Shown: positions 10,836-22,817, counted from the first letter of the stretch. The stretch: DNA of 64,000 nt from Gracilaria gracilis (GCA_030374805.1 JARGSG010000221.1:124001-188000); one strand, 5' to 3'. Notes: generated from the letters alone by a model not told the origin. A program made the numbers and translations.

Positions 10836-13800
10836 CTATTCGTACTCGTCCTCTCCATCTTCTATATCTTCCATTTCAATCTCTTCCTCCAAACTTTCAT
10901 CATCTTCCAGCTGATCGTTTGGGTCTTCTCCTAGCCCAAAGTCCTCATCTACAAACTTTGGCCGAAACGCTTGCTGCCTCTGCACCGCATCAGGGAGCTT
11001 GTATTCCTCGGGCACAAAGTACATATGATACCGTAGACAATTCTCTTTCACCAGCGCATCCATGTACCCAGACCCAACATGAAACACATCTCCCCTTCCA
11101 ATAAACATGGAGTACGGTGGAACCCTGAACTTCTTCACAACCATCGTACGAGACAGCCTCTTCAAACTCTTGTCATCCGTCACATACATATTGTGAGACC
11201 TCTCACAAACCCATATCATAAATGAACTCCCTCCAGAGGCCATTACGAAGAACCCCGGGATCTCTCCCTTATCCTTCTCCGCATTCGTCAACCCTCGAAA
11301 ATCAGTGTGCAAAACCTGCCTTGGGCATCCCTCCCCCGTACACAACACACGCCCTCCGGTCTGTGGCGCATACATCATTTTCTTAGCCTTGCTGTTGTTT
11401 ACAAAGGCGAAGAGCCGATGCAATTTGCCCAAACCTCGCATCCAACAACGCCCGCTTTCTCACCATCATCACATTCTTCTCATCAGATTCCATGCAATCA
11501 ACAATCCTCTTTTTCGTCGTAATATATCGCCCAATTCCCTGCATCCTGTCCCCACCATCCTTTCCTTCCCCCGCGTTGATGATGGGATTGCATTTCGTTC
11601 GGTTCTCTTCAAACTTCAAGTCTGGCTGCTCCTTGAAGTCCTTCTCAAAAAACTCTAGCAACCCTTCTGTCACATCTTCATCTACCACCATGCTCCTCTT
11701 CTTCGCCTCCTCTGACATACCTCCATCAGTTCCGAAGTGTTCCAAAACACAGAAACCTCTTTCCATTAATTCCATTCTCTTCTTTGCAAAGTACTATCGA
11801 GCGAGGTCATCCCTCTCCATCGCCGCCATCCAAAGAGCTTCTTCCTCCCCTCTCGGCTTTCCCTTCAACGGAAGCTTCACCCCAAGAACTGGTTCTTTTG
11901 TGCTACCCAGCTCCTTGTGCACATTCCGGGCGGCATGCCAGTACAACGCATGATGGACCGCTCTCAAATCCACCACCCCCAAACATCCCGCCCTGTGCTC
12001 CTTTCGCAAATGAATCATCTCCATCCACGGGTGCTGATGTTTCACTGCATTCTTTCCTCCCGGCCACTCACTCGGTAGCGCACTCACCGGACTCGTCCAT
12101 GACATATCCGATCCACCAGCCCACTTACCTGCCTTATTCATCCCTTTCGGTGGTTTCTCGGGATTCCTATCTTCAAATGCACGCATCGTTCCTTCCCCCA
12201 CCCCCTTTTCGTCCTGAACGAACCTACTATCGTTCTCACTGCCACCACTTTCATCCTCGCTCGACGACACCACATTTATTTTCTGTTCTTTGAAAAACTT
12301 CTTCAATGCCGGCTTCGTCATATTCCTGAATAAAGTAACAACCTCCATTGGTATATCTACAGAAGGGGTCTTCACTGTGTCTTTCTTCATCCTCTTCGGA
12401 GCAGGTTGGATTTCTACCTCATTCTCATCGTCAGTAAGATCAATTAACCTCCTCTTCTTCTTCTTCTTCTTGCTCCCAGCCTTGCTACCCCAATCCTCTT
12501 TCAGCCGGCCCGGAGCAATCTTTTTCCGTGTGCTCCGCCTCAACCCTGATGGCTCTGCTTCAGGGTCGTCCCCTTGAATGGAAGCTTCCAACAACATGAG
12601 AGCACGTTCTGCCTCATTAGGTGCTGCGGTTGACGTACCACCACCTACAACCACGACAACCACCTCCTCCCCCACCTCCTTCACCTCCTCTGACGTTTGA
12701 AGCGATGCATTGAAAACTTCTTGAAGCTTGTTACCCGCGGTCTTCCCCCTTCTAGACACAATCCTGTCCCATAAACGCCTCGCACCGCCAAGTTCCATTT
12801 TTGCTGTCCGCATACCCCGATATTTCATCACAGACACATGTTTTCCTCCTAAGTTGAATACTGTCTGCAATACTTCTTCAACACTAATCTTCTTCTTCTT
12901 CCCAGTGACATTACATAGGTTGTACATACCTATGGCACATTGAAAGAAGTGCTCCATCATGTCTTCAAAACGACCGGTTCTCGTAGAAGAAGACAACCTC
13001 AGTTCCACATGCCATTGCCAGCAACGTACGACAAATCGAAACTGCCCATCGGTGAGACCCATCAGGAGGTCACTCGAGACATGCGTCAACGTCGGGGCAG
13101 GACACTCCTCACAAACCTCCTCAAAGAACTCCAAAAGCCCCTCATATTCCACAAACATCAGAGCCAATGTCGCGTAACGAGTCAAGTGACGCACGCTGTA
13201 GTCTTTGATAGCCTCACTTCTCTTCAAAGCACCAGGTAACTGCTTCGAAGTAATGCTCTTCACATCCACATGTGACTCTTCCACGACGTTCTGCACAAAA
13301 GATACCGTGCTATGAATTTTGTCTGCAAACGACATCTTCAGCACATTCGAACTCATCTCGTTCAGAAAATTGCCGATTCCTAGTACCTCGTTCATTGTGA
13401 TGGCCTTCTCATCCTTTCTTCCGCACAGCACAACATACAAAGAACGGACTATATCCACCCACTTCCCGCCTTCCCCATGCAAGTCTTGTAGCACAAGAAT
13501 TCTGTGATATCCGTCGATGAGGGTTACGGGCACAACAATTCTCCCATCAACAACTATTTCATTCATAGCATACTCCCCTAGAGATGCCACAGCAATCAAA
13601 CCTGTGGACGGAAGCCACCCAAAGTTGCGACATTTCATCATCGTCGCCTCCTTGTGTCCCAGGTTCTCACTTCGAACTGTCTTCTTCGGGATTTCAATCA
13701 TCTCGCTATCCATCGTCAACCTGCGCTGAACAAAGTCGGCGACGGAAATCTTCTTGAGAGACATGGTGTTGTCTACCTCTTCTGACGGAACACTGTCTTC

Positions 13801-14552
13801 TTCATCGAACAAGTCTTCCTCCGCCTCAGCAAGTGGAGCCTTACTCGTCTGAAAGACCTCCACACTATCGTCGTCGGAGTCCTCTATGATGCTGACGCTC
13901 GTTCCCACGGGCTTCTTCATCCCTTTAGAAGACTTTCCTCGAGTTTTGGAAGCTTCCTCAGCAGGTTTCTCGACCTCCAGAGCAACCACTTTCTCAGGCT
14001 GAGATGTAGAACACTTGCCAGCCCCGGACCCTGGGGTAGGACTTTGCGGAATCTCGATTCGGTCCATCATTGACGTATCCCACGCATACACCCTAGCTGA
14101 GGACAACTCGCTCAGCGTACTTGGTGGGTCTTCAGGGCCTTGAAAACGGTAAGGGTACTTCGCGCTTCCATGATTTATAATCTTCGTCCTCCAGATTACA
14201 ACCAAGTCTTCTCCTTCTAGAGCAGTCGCGCTTAAAGATGCCCATTGAGCGAACGGCAAAGAGCCTTCCCTGCACCACCGGCGGACCCCACACCTCTCAC
14301 CTCCGCGGTTCCCACTTTCACCCTGCTCTTTTCTTTCCCAATCGTCACAAAAAAATGCACCGCATCGCCGCCTTTCACTACCGGCGTAGCAGCGGGCGAA
14401 AACTTCTTCGTCATTGCTCGGGCTGGTGGCATACGCGGCGTAGTGCCTTTTGCCCTCCCTCTCCCTCGTGTTAGGGGCGACATTTCTAACACCCCTGCAC
14501 TTCGGTTCGCTCGTCTTGAATCCGGCCCCCTTTTATGCTTGCGAGGCTGCAT
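10836..14552 (-). pseudogene. ParB-like / 2OG-Fe(II) dioxygenase fusion protein, lightly decayed
   Basis: The longest open part is 11794-14259 (821 residues). Within it, residues 165-330 resemble ParB: LIDGYHRI (247-254) is the ParB nucleotide-binding box and GNFLNEMS (296-303) the following helix. A helical region comes next, then a low-complexity stretch with a lysine-rich nuclear signal and LIDLTDDENE, a SUMO-interaction-like motif. At the C-terminus (10836-11441) is a double-stranded beta-helix dioxygenase: HTD near 11307 gives the first iron ligands, GRGDVFHVGSGY the distal His, and LRYHMYF the 2-oxoglutarate-binding Arg. Interruptions are an in-frame TAG at 11794-11796, a frame change near 11400-11440 and one near 14250 before a basic N-terminal extension. 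The likely role is oxidation of a modified base or protein at bound DNA; the substrate is unknown. Confidence 0.7.
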
Positions 14553-14856
14553 CGCGGTTACACGCGGCTGATAGAATGGAAAAGGTTGTTTACGACCGTC
14601 GAGAACGCTCGCGAGATCGGTTAGCTAATTGTAACTTTCACTCCCGTTCCTTTCCGTCAACTTCATCACGGATGTGCGTCCGCTCAATATTAGTGTACAC
14701 TATACACTGTGCCTATTTAAAAATTTTGTAGCGTACTCGCGGGACGTTTACAAATCTACATGAAGCTGGTAACGCTGTTAATATCTATAGTACACTTGTA
14801 TAACAATGGTTGAGCAATAAAGAAATAAATAAAATTTGTGGCGCACTAATTTCACT

Positions 14857-14936
14857 CTGGGACAGCGGACCGGGGTGTCGTGGCGCTTCATCGGTGCACC
14901 GATGAAGCGCCACGCCACCCCGGTCCGCTGTCCCAG
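14857..14936. repeat. 80-bp near-perfect palindrome, copy 1
   Basis: Two 40-bp arms with a single mismatch meet at GGTGCACC, with no spacer. Outer ends read CTGGGACAGCGGACC and its complement. It would extrude as a cruciform or fold as a hairpin. Confidence 0.9.
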
Positions 14937-15196
14937 AAAATTATGTTGAGTTTTTTTGAAACGAGTGGCTGGACAAAGATGATATTTCATTTGTTTTAAT
15001 ATTTCATCCGAGCCACCCCAACCACACGTGTGCTGCTGTGTAAAAGCCGTCCCCACTCCCCCTCGGAACACCTTCCACGCCCTACCTTCCCGGTCACACC
15101 TTCTACCGGGATATATTCATCTTCTTCCACAACCGAAAGTATGTCTCGGTTGCGGGAATAGGACGATGTATCTCCGTAGAAGGTGGCACACCCTCA

Positions 15197-15580
15197 CGCT
15201 TTGTTGCTAGGAATAGGACATCGGTTATATGAGATTAAGATAGTACCATCTTCTATCTTAGTTTTATAGTACGGATGTCCTATTCCTATGCTGCTTGCGG
15301 AGGTTTTCGCACACCATCTCGCTTTGTTGCTAGGAATAGGACATCCGTTATATGAGATTAAGTTAGTACATATTCTATCATAATTGAATGTAAGCGGTGT
15401 CCTATTCATATGCTGCTTGCGGAGGTTTGCACACACCCTCTCGCTTTGTTGCTAGGAATAGGACATCCGTTAGATGAGATGAAGGTAGTACATCTTCTAT
15501 CTTTATTTTGTATAGTGGATGCCCTATTTCTATGGTGATTGCGCTTTCAAGCTAGAATTAGGACATCCGTTAAGAATAGG
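15197..15580. repeat. Tandem array of ~122-bp hairpin units
   Basis: Units begin near 15197, 15319, 15441 and 15541 (the last partial), each with GCTTTGTTGCTAGGAATAGG or a close variant. Within a unit GGAATAGGACATCCG is mirrored by CGGATGTCCTATTCC, so each can form a stem with a loop of about 40-50 bases. A degenerate relative (GGGAATAGGACGATG) lies near 15150. Confidence 0.85.
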
Positions 15581-15686
15581 GTAGCCATAGTAAGAGGTAT
15601 TGCAAAGAGTGAGAGCAGGAAATCGTTTGAGCCGGGATCCATGTTCGTTTCACCCTGGGACAGCAAATCGGCACTCACGGCGCGTT

Positions 15687-15763
15687 GGGATAGCGGACCG
15701 GGGTATCGTGGCGCTTCATCGGTGCACCGATGAAGCGCCACGACACCCCGGTCCGCTGTCTTA
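15687..15763. repeat. Near-perfect palindrome, copy 2
   Basis: It has the same arms and the same GGTGCACC centre as copy 1, with a few mismatches. A partial outer arm (GGGACAGC) lies about 30 bp to its left. Confidence 0.9.
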
Positions 15764-15903
15764 GAGACGTTGGCGGTGCCACGTATGCCAGCACTCCAGT
15801 TTCATCACATACGGCGCGTTGACAGCGGGCGAGTTTCACCGCTTATGGCTCGTTGGCGGTGCCACATGTGCCACGGCCCCAGCTTTATCACTCACGGCGC
15901 GTT

Positions 15904-15981
15904 GAGACAGCGGACTGGGGTGTCGTGGCGCTTCATCGGTGCACCGATGAAGCGCCACGACACCCCGATCTGCTGTCCCAG
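15904..15981. repeat. Near-perfect palindrome, copy 3
   Basis: Same family and centre as copies 1 and 2. The arms differ at only a few positions from each other. Confidence 0.9.
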
Positions 15982-16021
15982 GCTGGCGTTGAAAAATATG
16001 AAAAAAAAAAAATTTTTTGGT

Positions 16022-16099
16022 AGAACAGGGGACCGGGGGGTCTTGGCACTTCACCAGTGCACTGATGAAGCGCGACGCCACCCCGGTCCGCTGTCTCAA
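16022..16099. repeat. Diverged palindrome, copy 4
   Basis: This is the most diverged copy, with centre AGTGCACT. The right arm matches the family better than the left arm. It lies about 40 bp from copy 3. Confidence 0.85.
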
Positions 16100-16454
16100 C
16101 GCCATTCCCTACAACTTCTCGTATATGTTTGCAATCACCAAGTTCCGTATCCCTCGAGTGTCGCCGCTTTCCCTGACACCTCTTTACGGGTTCACGTGCA
16201 TCTCAGGCATCTTGCACATCTCCCTGTCGTGTTGAAAGAACCTGGTTCGTGCTGTATCGTTGCTATCCTCTCCCGCCCGCTCCCGTCTCCCGCGCACTTT
16301 CATATCTCGTCGGCAGTTATCCCCCGCAAGCTGCAGTCTCCCGTGCGCTATTTCCACCCCTCCGCTGCCATCTCCCGTCCGCTTCCATCTCCCATCCGCT
16401 CCAGAAATTCGAATCACAACCCGTCAATGCACCCTCTTCCTGTGCATGCATAAA

Positions 16455-19400
16455 ATGGCTCCACCTAGTTCATCGAGGTCTACGTCAACGGCACCCTCAA
16501 GCTCCGATATGAAGGTTAGAAAACTGTATGGCTCCGGAGATGAACTTGTCACAGTATGCCTCGCAGTCCGCGATCATTACGCGTCGACAATGCGAGATGA
16601 AGACCGGCCAAGGAAGGTGGGACACAGCGAGTTCGTTGATTACGTTATCAAGAATCGCAACGTCCTACTCCTGGCCAAGAATTACTTCTATATTCTTGTG
16701 GGTCCAGGACATCCGACGTTTACTGACAGTGAACTACGGGTCGTATCTCTGAAGGGGTCTTATCGTCAGCTATACCTCTCAACGAGGTTATTGGACATTT
16801 TGGACGGTGATATAGATTGGCGTGTAAGGGACTTCTGGAATGCTTATACCGGGTGAACTTTAGAGGAATACCGAAAAATGTGACTTTGACCGAGTTTTTC
16901 AAGTCCATGACTATACTTCCTAAGCGAGTGGGACAGGTGGTCCCCCCGTTCTCCACAACCGTTGCCACACACTTCCAAAGGATTCTCTTTCTCTCGCTCA
17001 TTCAGAAAGTTTCCATGGAAAAAAGAGTTGTAGGCCAGAAGAGGAAAAGAGGAGAAAAGGGATATCCCACACCTTTTATGAATGTCCAAATATCAAACAA
17101 ACTCCAAGCTCAGCGTGTTGGCTTTGGTTTGCAGCTCATAACGAAGGGATGGGATTGTTTCTCTCAATTCCTGGGATTCCCAACCGTGGAGGTCATGGTT
17201 CTTCTATTCATCCGAGTCATGTACGACGAAATGCAGTTTCAAGCGATTGAGACGAGGTCAGAGGGGATCTTCCACCGCGATAAAGACCATCGCTTGCTAC
17301 CGAGCAAAAAAGAAACTGTTATTGAAACAGAGTTCATCGCGTGGGCATGGAATTTACCGCAAGACATCGATGCTGCCCTCCGAATGTTTGCGAAGGAGTT
17401 CATTTCGGACCTCAACAAGGTTACTGTGAATGAGCAGTCCTTCTCAATTTCCGAACCAGGACGATGGACAGTTCTGAAGACGTTTACCAGAGACCCATCA
17501 CGGGCGTTTGCTCAGAGATTCGATAGTTTCTCGAATTCGCTTGTGTCCTCCGTCATGGAGGCCATAAGCCCGTTGAAACTGAAAGAATCAGTGAACGTCC
17601 CTGGTATGGGGGTAAAGCCGATATCCAAACCAGAACCTACCATTCAAATTGAAGATGATGTGGAGAAGGTGGAGGAAATTGGGAAACCAACGGAGCCGAA
17701 GGAGGGGAGAGGCGAAGAAGGAGATGGTGATACGAACATAGTGGCCGACATCGGGAAAGGAAGTACTGGTGACGAAGCGTCCGGGGTATGCGTAATACCC
17801 CCACCATCCATTGCGTCGTTGGATGACAAAATGGCTTTCCGAAGTTGTGAGGAGGAGATGGAGAAGTACTTTCGCTTGTACAATTGCGGGTTTGAGGATA
17901 TGGTAGAGATGGACGAGAGGTTGCGCAGAGATGGTGTGTCTCCGCTAGGAAAAGTTCAACTGGTTCTCATGAACCCTCCGTACAACATCCGAGGCAACAA
18001 GAACCTAAACAACAGCTGGTACGATGTACTGAGCCCTCAGGACATGAAGAAGGCTGCAAAGCCTCTATCAAGACTGCTACGTCATGGGGGCCATTTCGTG
18101 ATCTTTATTGCTTTCTAGCAGGTCCAGCAATGGAGAGTTGTACTTTCTGCCATTGGGGCTAAAGACGAAAACGGAGTACCAAGGCGTTCATTTGTTGTGG
18201 ACCAGGTCCCAATGCACTTTGTACCGTCGCAAGGCAACCCGATGCGTAACCCTGGACGTAGGTCGTGCTCCCTTTTCCCTGCAATGGAGTATGCTGTACA
18301 TGGAGTTCGAAATGGTCTCAGCTACGCGCAGCAGCATGTGATGGTGGACTATGAGAACTTCAATTTCGTGCAGTCGAGGTACCCGGGGTACCACAATGTC
18401 ATTGACCAGGTACCTCCCATGTCTAATGGGGAGACTCTTCAGTGGAAGAGAAAGAAGGAAGATGGGGGCTACGTTTTACAAAAGGTGAGGTCCGAGTAGA
18501 AACCTCGGGCATTGTTGAAGGAGCTAATCAGTCGGTTTTCCCAGGCTGGGGATATTGTGGTCGACTTGTTTGCGGGGACGTTTTCGACAGCAATGGCATG
18601 CATGGAGTTACAACAGCATGGTAGGTTCATCGGGTGTGAGCCGGACCCTGACTGCTTTGCTCATGCTAGGCACGCCGCAATTATTCAATTCTCATTGTGC
18701 GCGCCGGAAAATGAGACGGGGATCCAGGTAACGCAGAAAGTTCGGGATGCTATGATTAGGGTGTTGAACTTATTTCCGAAGTGGAATATCCGCCCATGGA
18801 GATCATGGAAGGCTCCATCAGGCTAACCCCAGTATCAAAAGTTTCCTACGTATATTGTGGGATTTCTTGCGTCAATGTGGCGGTATGAGAACTTGGTCAC
18901 GACTGGTAGGCGTTAGACCTTTCACGAATGGCCGAAAACTTTGCAAGGAAAGATGGGGCTTCTGGATTGGAATGCAATGTTGGCACTGGAAGCGACGATG
19001 TGCGGTTGTCGTATCGGGAAGTCGACGATTCGCCACCCTGGCGCGGGAGTGGGGGTGTTCACTGCATGCAGATTCATGGAAAATGAAGAGATATGTTAAT
19101 TCTATGGAACACTGGTGTACCATGACCTAACGAATAGAAAAGAGGTACACAAGAAATATGGTGAAGGTTTATTGGGGGCCACCTCCGAACGCTTTCGGAA
19201 GTATGCGATGGAGTTTAACGTCCGCCGCGATATATTCCATAACCTCCCAGAAAGAATACAAGGAGTAAGTTTAATACCTGTATGGATTGTCCCCGCTTTT
19301 TTTTCATCGGGTGGAACGATTAACGATCCCAAATATATGGAAGGCGATAAGGACATTGATGCAGTTGCGGATGGTGTGACGGAACGAGGGACTGCAAATG

Positions 19401-19573
19401 TGCGCGTCATTCGAACTCCAAATACAGGACGCACCCCGCATCAACTACGAGAATACCAAATGCTTGCGGTGCGAGCACTTCGGAAACTGGAAGTGGGAGA
19501 GGAGTTGTTCGCGGATTATGGAGTAGAGTATAGCTGGGGTACATCGGCAAATCCTATTATAGTCATCGATTAG
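16455..19573 (+). pseudogene. Amino-DNA methyltransferase fused to SET domain, decayed
   Basis: The start is ATG 16455. The N-terminal part (to 16856) is unassigned. From 16817 one frame runs to the TAG at 19571-19573. NPPYNIRG (from 17972) is the catalytic motif IV of N6-adenine or N4-cytosine DNA methyltransferases. VVDLFAGTFSTAM (from about 18557) followed by FIGCEPD is the AdoMet motif. Motif IV before motif I is the beta-class order. The same frame continues into a SET domain: HPGAGVGVF near 19030, GGTIND near 19310, and RKLEVGEELFADYG (about 19480-19520) before EYSW. One frame change (16830-16860) and stops ending at 18118, 18499, 18826, 18929 and 19099 interrupt it. Stops at 18826 and 18929 lie between the domains, so two adjacent genes in one frame is an alternative to a fusion. 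Confidence 0.75.
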
Positions 19574-19954
19574 AACGTGTAGTAAATTAGCCACATGTAA
19601 AACAACACCCTAAACCTCGATAATGAAGTGGCACTTATTGCATTCCAACTTCGCCATTGAGCACGAATTAGGAACAAAACACTTTAGATGAAGTGCAAGA
19701 TGGAAGTACGTAGATAAATGAAAGGTAGTGAAGGGCATCGAATATGATGCGAAACCTTGTACGTTTTTTACCATTATGAGAACTATTCAGAAATGGAGAT
19801 TTCGGTGTCATTTTTTCGTTTCGGAATCGGGAAATAAAAAACCGCACTCGGTGATTTCCACCACATTCCCCTCGATTGGGGGTGTGCATTAGATCGGTGA
19901 CGTTCGATCACGGCGAGTGCCAAACACGTCGAGAGCAGAGCAGTTCCGATTCCA
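19574..19954. other. Intergenic stretch without a recognised gene
   Basis: It follows the SET stop and precedes the basic coiled-coil gene. A short direct repeat of GTGACSTTCGATCACGG occurs at about 19898 and 19956. No gene seen. Confidence 0.5.
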
Positions 19955-21398
19955 GTGACCTTCGATCACGGTCAGCGCCTAAGACGTCGTGAGCCCAGCG
20001 TCAACCGCGAGGAACCGTTCGGATTGTATATGGCGAAACGTAAGACGAGGGGTGTGAATGCGGAGGAGGTTAGCGGTCGCGCGTCAAAGAGCCGAAGGCG
20101 TGGCGAAACGGTAAGTGGCGAAGTTCGCACCGCTTGTAGTACGCGTGCGCCTCGGAGTGGTTTAAGTGGGAAGGGGAGGAAGGGTGCGGCGAGGGGCGAC
20201 GGTGCGGCGAGGAGCGTCGGTGCGGCGAGGAGCGTCGGTGTGGCGAGGAGCGTCGGGGCTGGACCATCGGAGCGAACGGAGCGAACGGAGCGAACGGTAA
20301 GCATTGTGGTGACGAAACCTATTGCGAATGCACGAGATCAAGAAGTTAGTCCCAAGAAAACCATAGGAGCGCAGCGAGGTATGCCGAAGAAGATTCTGCG
20401 CGGTGGTCGGGAGAGAGATGGTCGTAGAAGAGGCGCCGAGACTGCGCAAGTTTTAGAGGAGAGCGATAGCGGGGATACGATAGTGAAGGGTAAAGAGCTT
20501 CGTACATGTGTCGAGGGAGGACGATAGCAAGGAGTAGTACCATATTAGGTAGTGGGGGTCTTCGAGGAAGAAAGGGAACTAACGGTGATAAAGTGACTAA
20601 GGCTGGGGTATCCGAAGAGGTAGAAGAAGAAATGGAGAGAGTGAGGTGTGGTCACCTGGCGAGGACGCGAGGAGTAAAGAGTTTGGTTGTTGTGACGCCA
20701 AATAGAGTTCCAGAGAAGAAAACAATGGTTTTGAGCAAGAGAATGCGAACCGGGAGAAAGAAGGAGTGGGGCGTGTGCGGCGAATGGCAGAACGTGAAAC
20801 AGGGGAGAGTAGTGAGAGAAGAATAGGGAGTGTGGTTCATGGATTGGGGGGTGTTGAAGTTGTGGAAAAGGGGGGAGACAAGCGACAAAAACATGCGGAC
20901 GGGAGAGTGGCACGACGTAGAAGTGGTGGATCAACCAAGGAAATTGTCGGAGGGACAGCAGCAGTGGTTGAGAGAGATTTCGAAGGGGAGGACGACGTAC
21001 AAACAGAACGGCATGGGGAAGTGAATGTCGTGGAGACGGCGCCACTAACACCCCAAGAGATGCGTGTAAGGCGCAACACCGTTTTACTTCCGAGGGATGT
21101 GGGAGACGAAAGTGACGGTGGTCGTGGAGAAAGCGGAGGTAGAATTCGAGGAGATGAATGGGGATCTACAAGGGAGCGGGAAGGGAATGAGGAGAACTTA
21201 AGCGTATTGCCACGGTCTGCAGTCGTTCAGATGGTGAACTCACTGAAGGGACAGTTGGGAAATATGAAGGAATATCACTATACATTGATGGTGAGTTTGA
21301 AGCTGACGCAGGAAGAGTTGGGACGGCTGAGGGAGGAAAACAAACGGCAAAATGTATTGATCGAAAGTCTTCGGGAGGCAGTGAAGGGGAGAAAGTGA
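19955..21398 (+). pseudogene. Basic low-complexity protein with C-terminal coiled coil, decayed
   Basis: The N-terminal part is Arg/Lys/Gly-rich and may start at 19955 or at the MAKRKTRG methionine near 20030. It includes a tandem repeat of an 18-bp unit encoding GAARSV (about 20205-20262) and a 9-bp repeat encoding ERT (about 20271-20297). The C-terminal part (20766-21398) ends in a coiled coil with QLGNMKEYHYTLMVSLK, LTQEELGRLREENKRQ and VLIESLREAV. Three overlapping open stretches in different frames imply about two frameshifts. The function is unknown. Its basic character suggests nucleic-acid binding, possibly alongside the coiled-coil protein at the other side of the element. Confidence 0.5.
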
Positions 21399-21578
21399 GG
21401 TGGTGGAGGAAAGAAGGTGAGAGGGCGTCGAAAGTATGATATTGGAGTGGAAGAATGTTTTCATGGATTCGTAAGGGCTGTATATGATAGGAGTCTTCAT
21501 TCTGCGAAGTTGGAGGTGTCTGAACTTTGTTTCGACACGGAAAACGTTGGTAGAAGCTGGCAGAATAGGAGTTAGACG

Positions 21579-22633
21579 GTGGGAGAAAGTAGAGAGGGGA
21601 GCATGTTTGTAGTTGGGGAGAAGGAGATGGTGCCTAGGTGCCCAATTCAGGTTGAATATGAGATGAGGGCGTACACACCATCGACAGAGGGTGAAAGTGA
21701 TGTGTTGTTTAAGTATGTGGTCGAGACAGAAATAATGGGAGAGACATGGGAGACGATAAGGGAAACGGGGAGGAAAGAAGAGTGCGTGGAGAATGTCAGC
21801 GCGGACAAGTGTCTGAAGCAGCGGATGAAGCAGACGACAAGCGATGTGATTGGGGTGCGAAAGCGGGCTGCTCGGGACAGAAATTCTCTTTACTGGGATA
21901 TGATTTGATTGCGAAGCGGGCGAAGCCCAGAGAGGGGACGGAACTTGGTGAGGAGTTGAAGAAGCAGATGGACGAGGCTCGCGAGAAGCTTATGGGAAGT
22001 AAAGAAGATGGGATGAAAAAGTTGTGTGCGTGAAGAATGAGCCGTTTTGAAGATCCTACGTACTCTGGGTCAACTGTGCATGCTCCACAGTGGAGCTGTG
22101 ATGATGAAGACAAGTATATCAAGAACGGAATGGCGGTGGCGGTGTTGGGGGAGTACATGGGATACGCAGTGGAGACCAAATGTAATGGGGAAAAGCATTA
22201 CGTGGATGGGACGGTGATGCACCTCCCCAGACTTGATGCGTGGATTGGGTGTGCTTTGCAAACGATGAACGAGGGTGTAAGACGTGGAGGACAAAGGCAG
22301 CTCTTGTTTTCTACATTGTATGGGTGATATCTGTCGAGGGCAGTGGAGGGTATATTGAAGGTGGCGTGGGAATTGGTGGGGGACGAGCACGGCGAAGAGT
22401 TTGAGAACGATGGGTTTTTAGAGGGGGATCCGAGGTGTGTGTCCGGAAATTCGGAGAGAACTGCGACGGTTGGGCTGTGGATTCCATCGAGGGAGAAGGT
22501 ATATCTAGCGGTGAGGGAGGAATACTTTATGGCGAATTTTACGCGGAGACTTGGAGCGGTTCTTGATTGCTACATAGCAGCGTGCCGACCAGAGGAGCCG
22601 AGTTTTAGTCGTTTGGTTGGGCACCGGGGATAG
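21579..22633 (+). pseudogene. Unknown transposon gene, decayed
   Basis: Open stretches at 21579-21908, 21746-22033, 22037-22327 and 22343-22633 look like parts of one gene. The last three share a frame and are separated only by stops. Recognisable pieces are a charged helix with EELKKQMDEAREKLMG, a segment with APQWSCDDEDKYIKNG, a block with GDPRCVSGNSERTATVGLW and a C-terminal REEYFMANFTRRLGAVLD. I recognise no family. It lies between the coiled-coil gene and the transposase, converging on the latter. Confidence 0.4.
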
Positions 22634-22817
22634 AGTACGGATGGGGCAGAAGGAGGAGAGGGGAGAGGGTAGGGTGAATAAGAATGGGAGGAGTGGAGGA
22701 TAGCTGTGTGGAATGATGAAGAGGATGGTACATCTTCTTCATCCCATACCTTTCTCCAATCTTTCCTGTAGAAGAGGGTGGTAGTGATTGGTTTATGAAA
22801 ATAGTATGGAATGAGTG

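Larger units (their letters stand above)
14553..16454. promoter_or_regulatory. Divergent intergenic control region rich in palindromes and tandem hairpins
   Basis: This 1.9-kb gap separates the ParB-dioxygenase gene (leftward) from the methyltransferase-SET gene (rightward). It contains no credible gene. It holds four 80-bp palindromes, a tandem array of about 122-bp units, an A-run joined to a T-run (about 15997-16018) and a CT-rich stretch (about 16260-16430) just before the methyltransferase start, probably its promoter. The position suggests promoters for both genes and possibly binding sites for the element's own ParB-like protein; the second point is inference. Confidence 0.55.

Noticed and set aside
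15197-15580. CRISPR-like array
   Set aside because: Units are about 122 bp and similar throughout, with no unique spacers, no Cas genes and a eukaryotic context.
10836-19573. TAG reassigned to an amino acid
   Set aside because: The SET frame itself ends in TAG, TAA stops occur in the same genes, and frameshifts accompany them, so ordinary decay is simpler.
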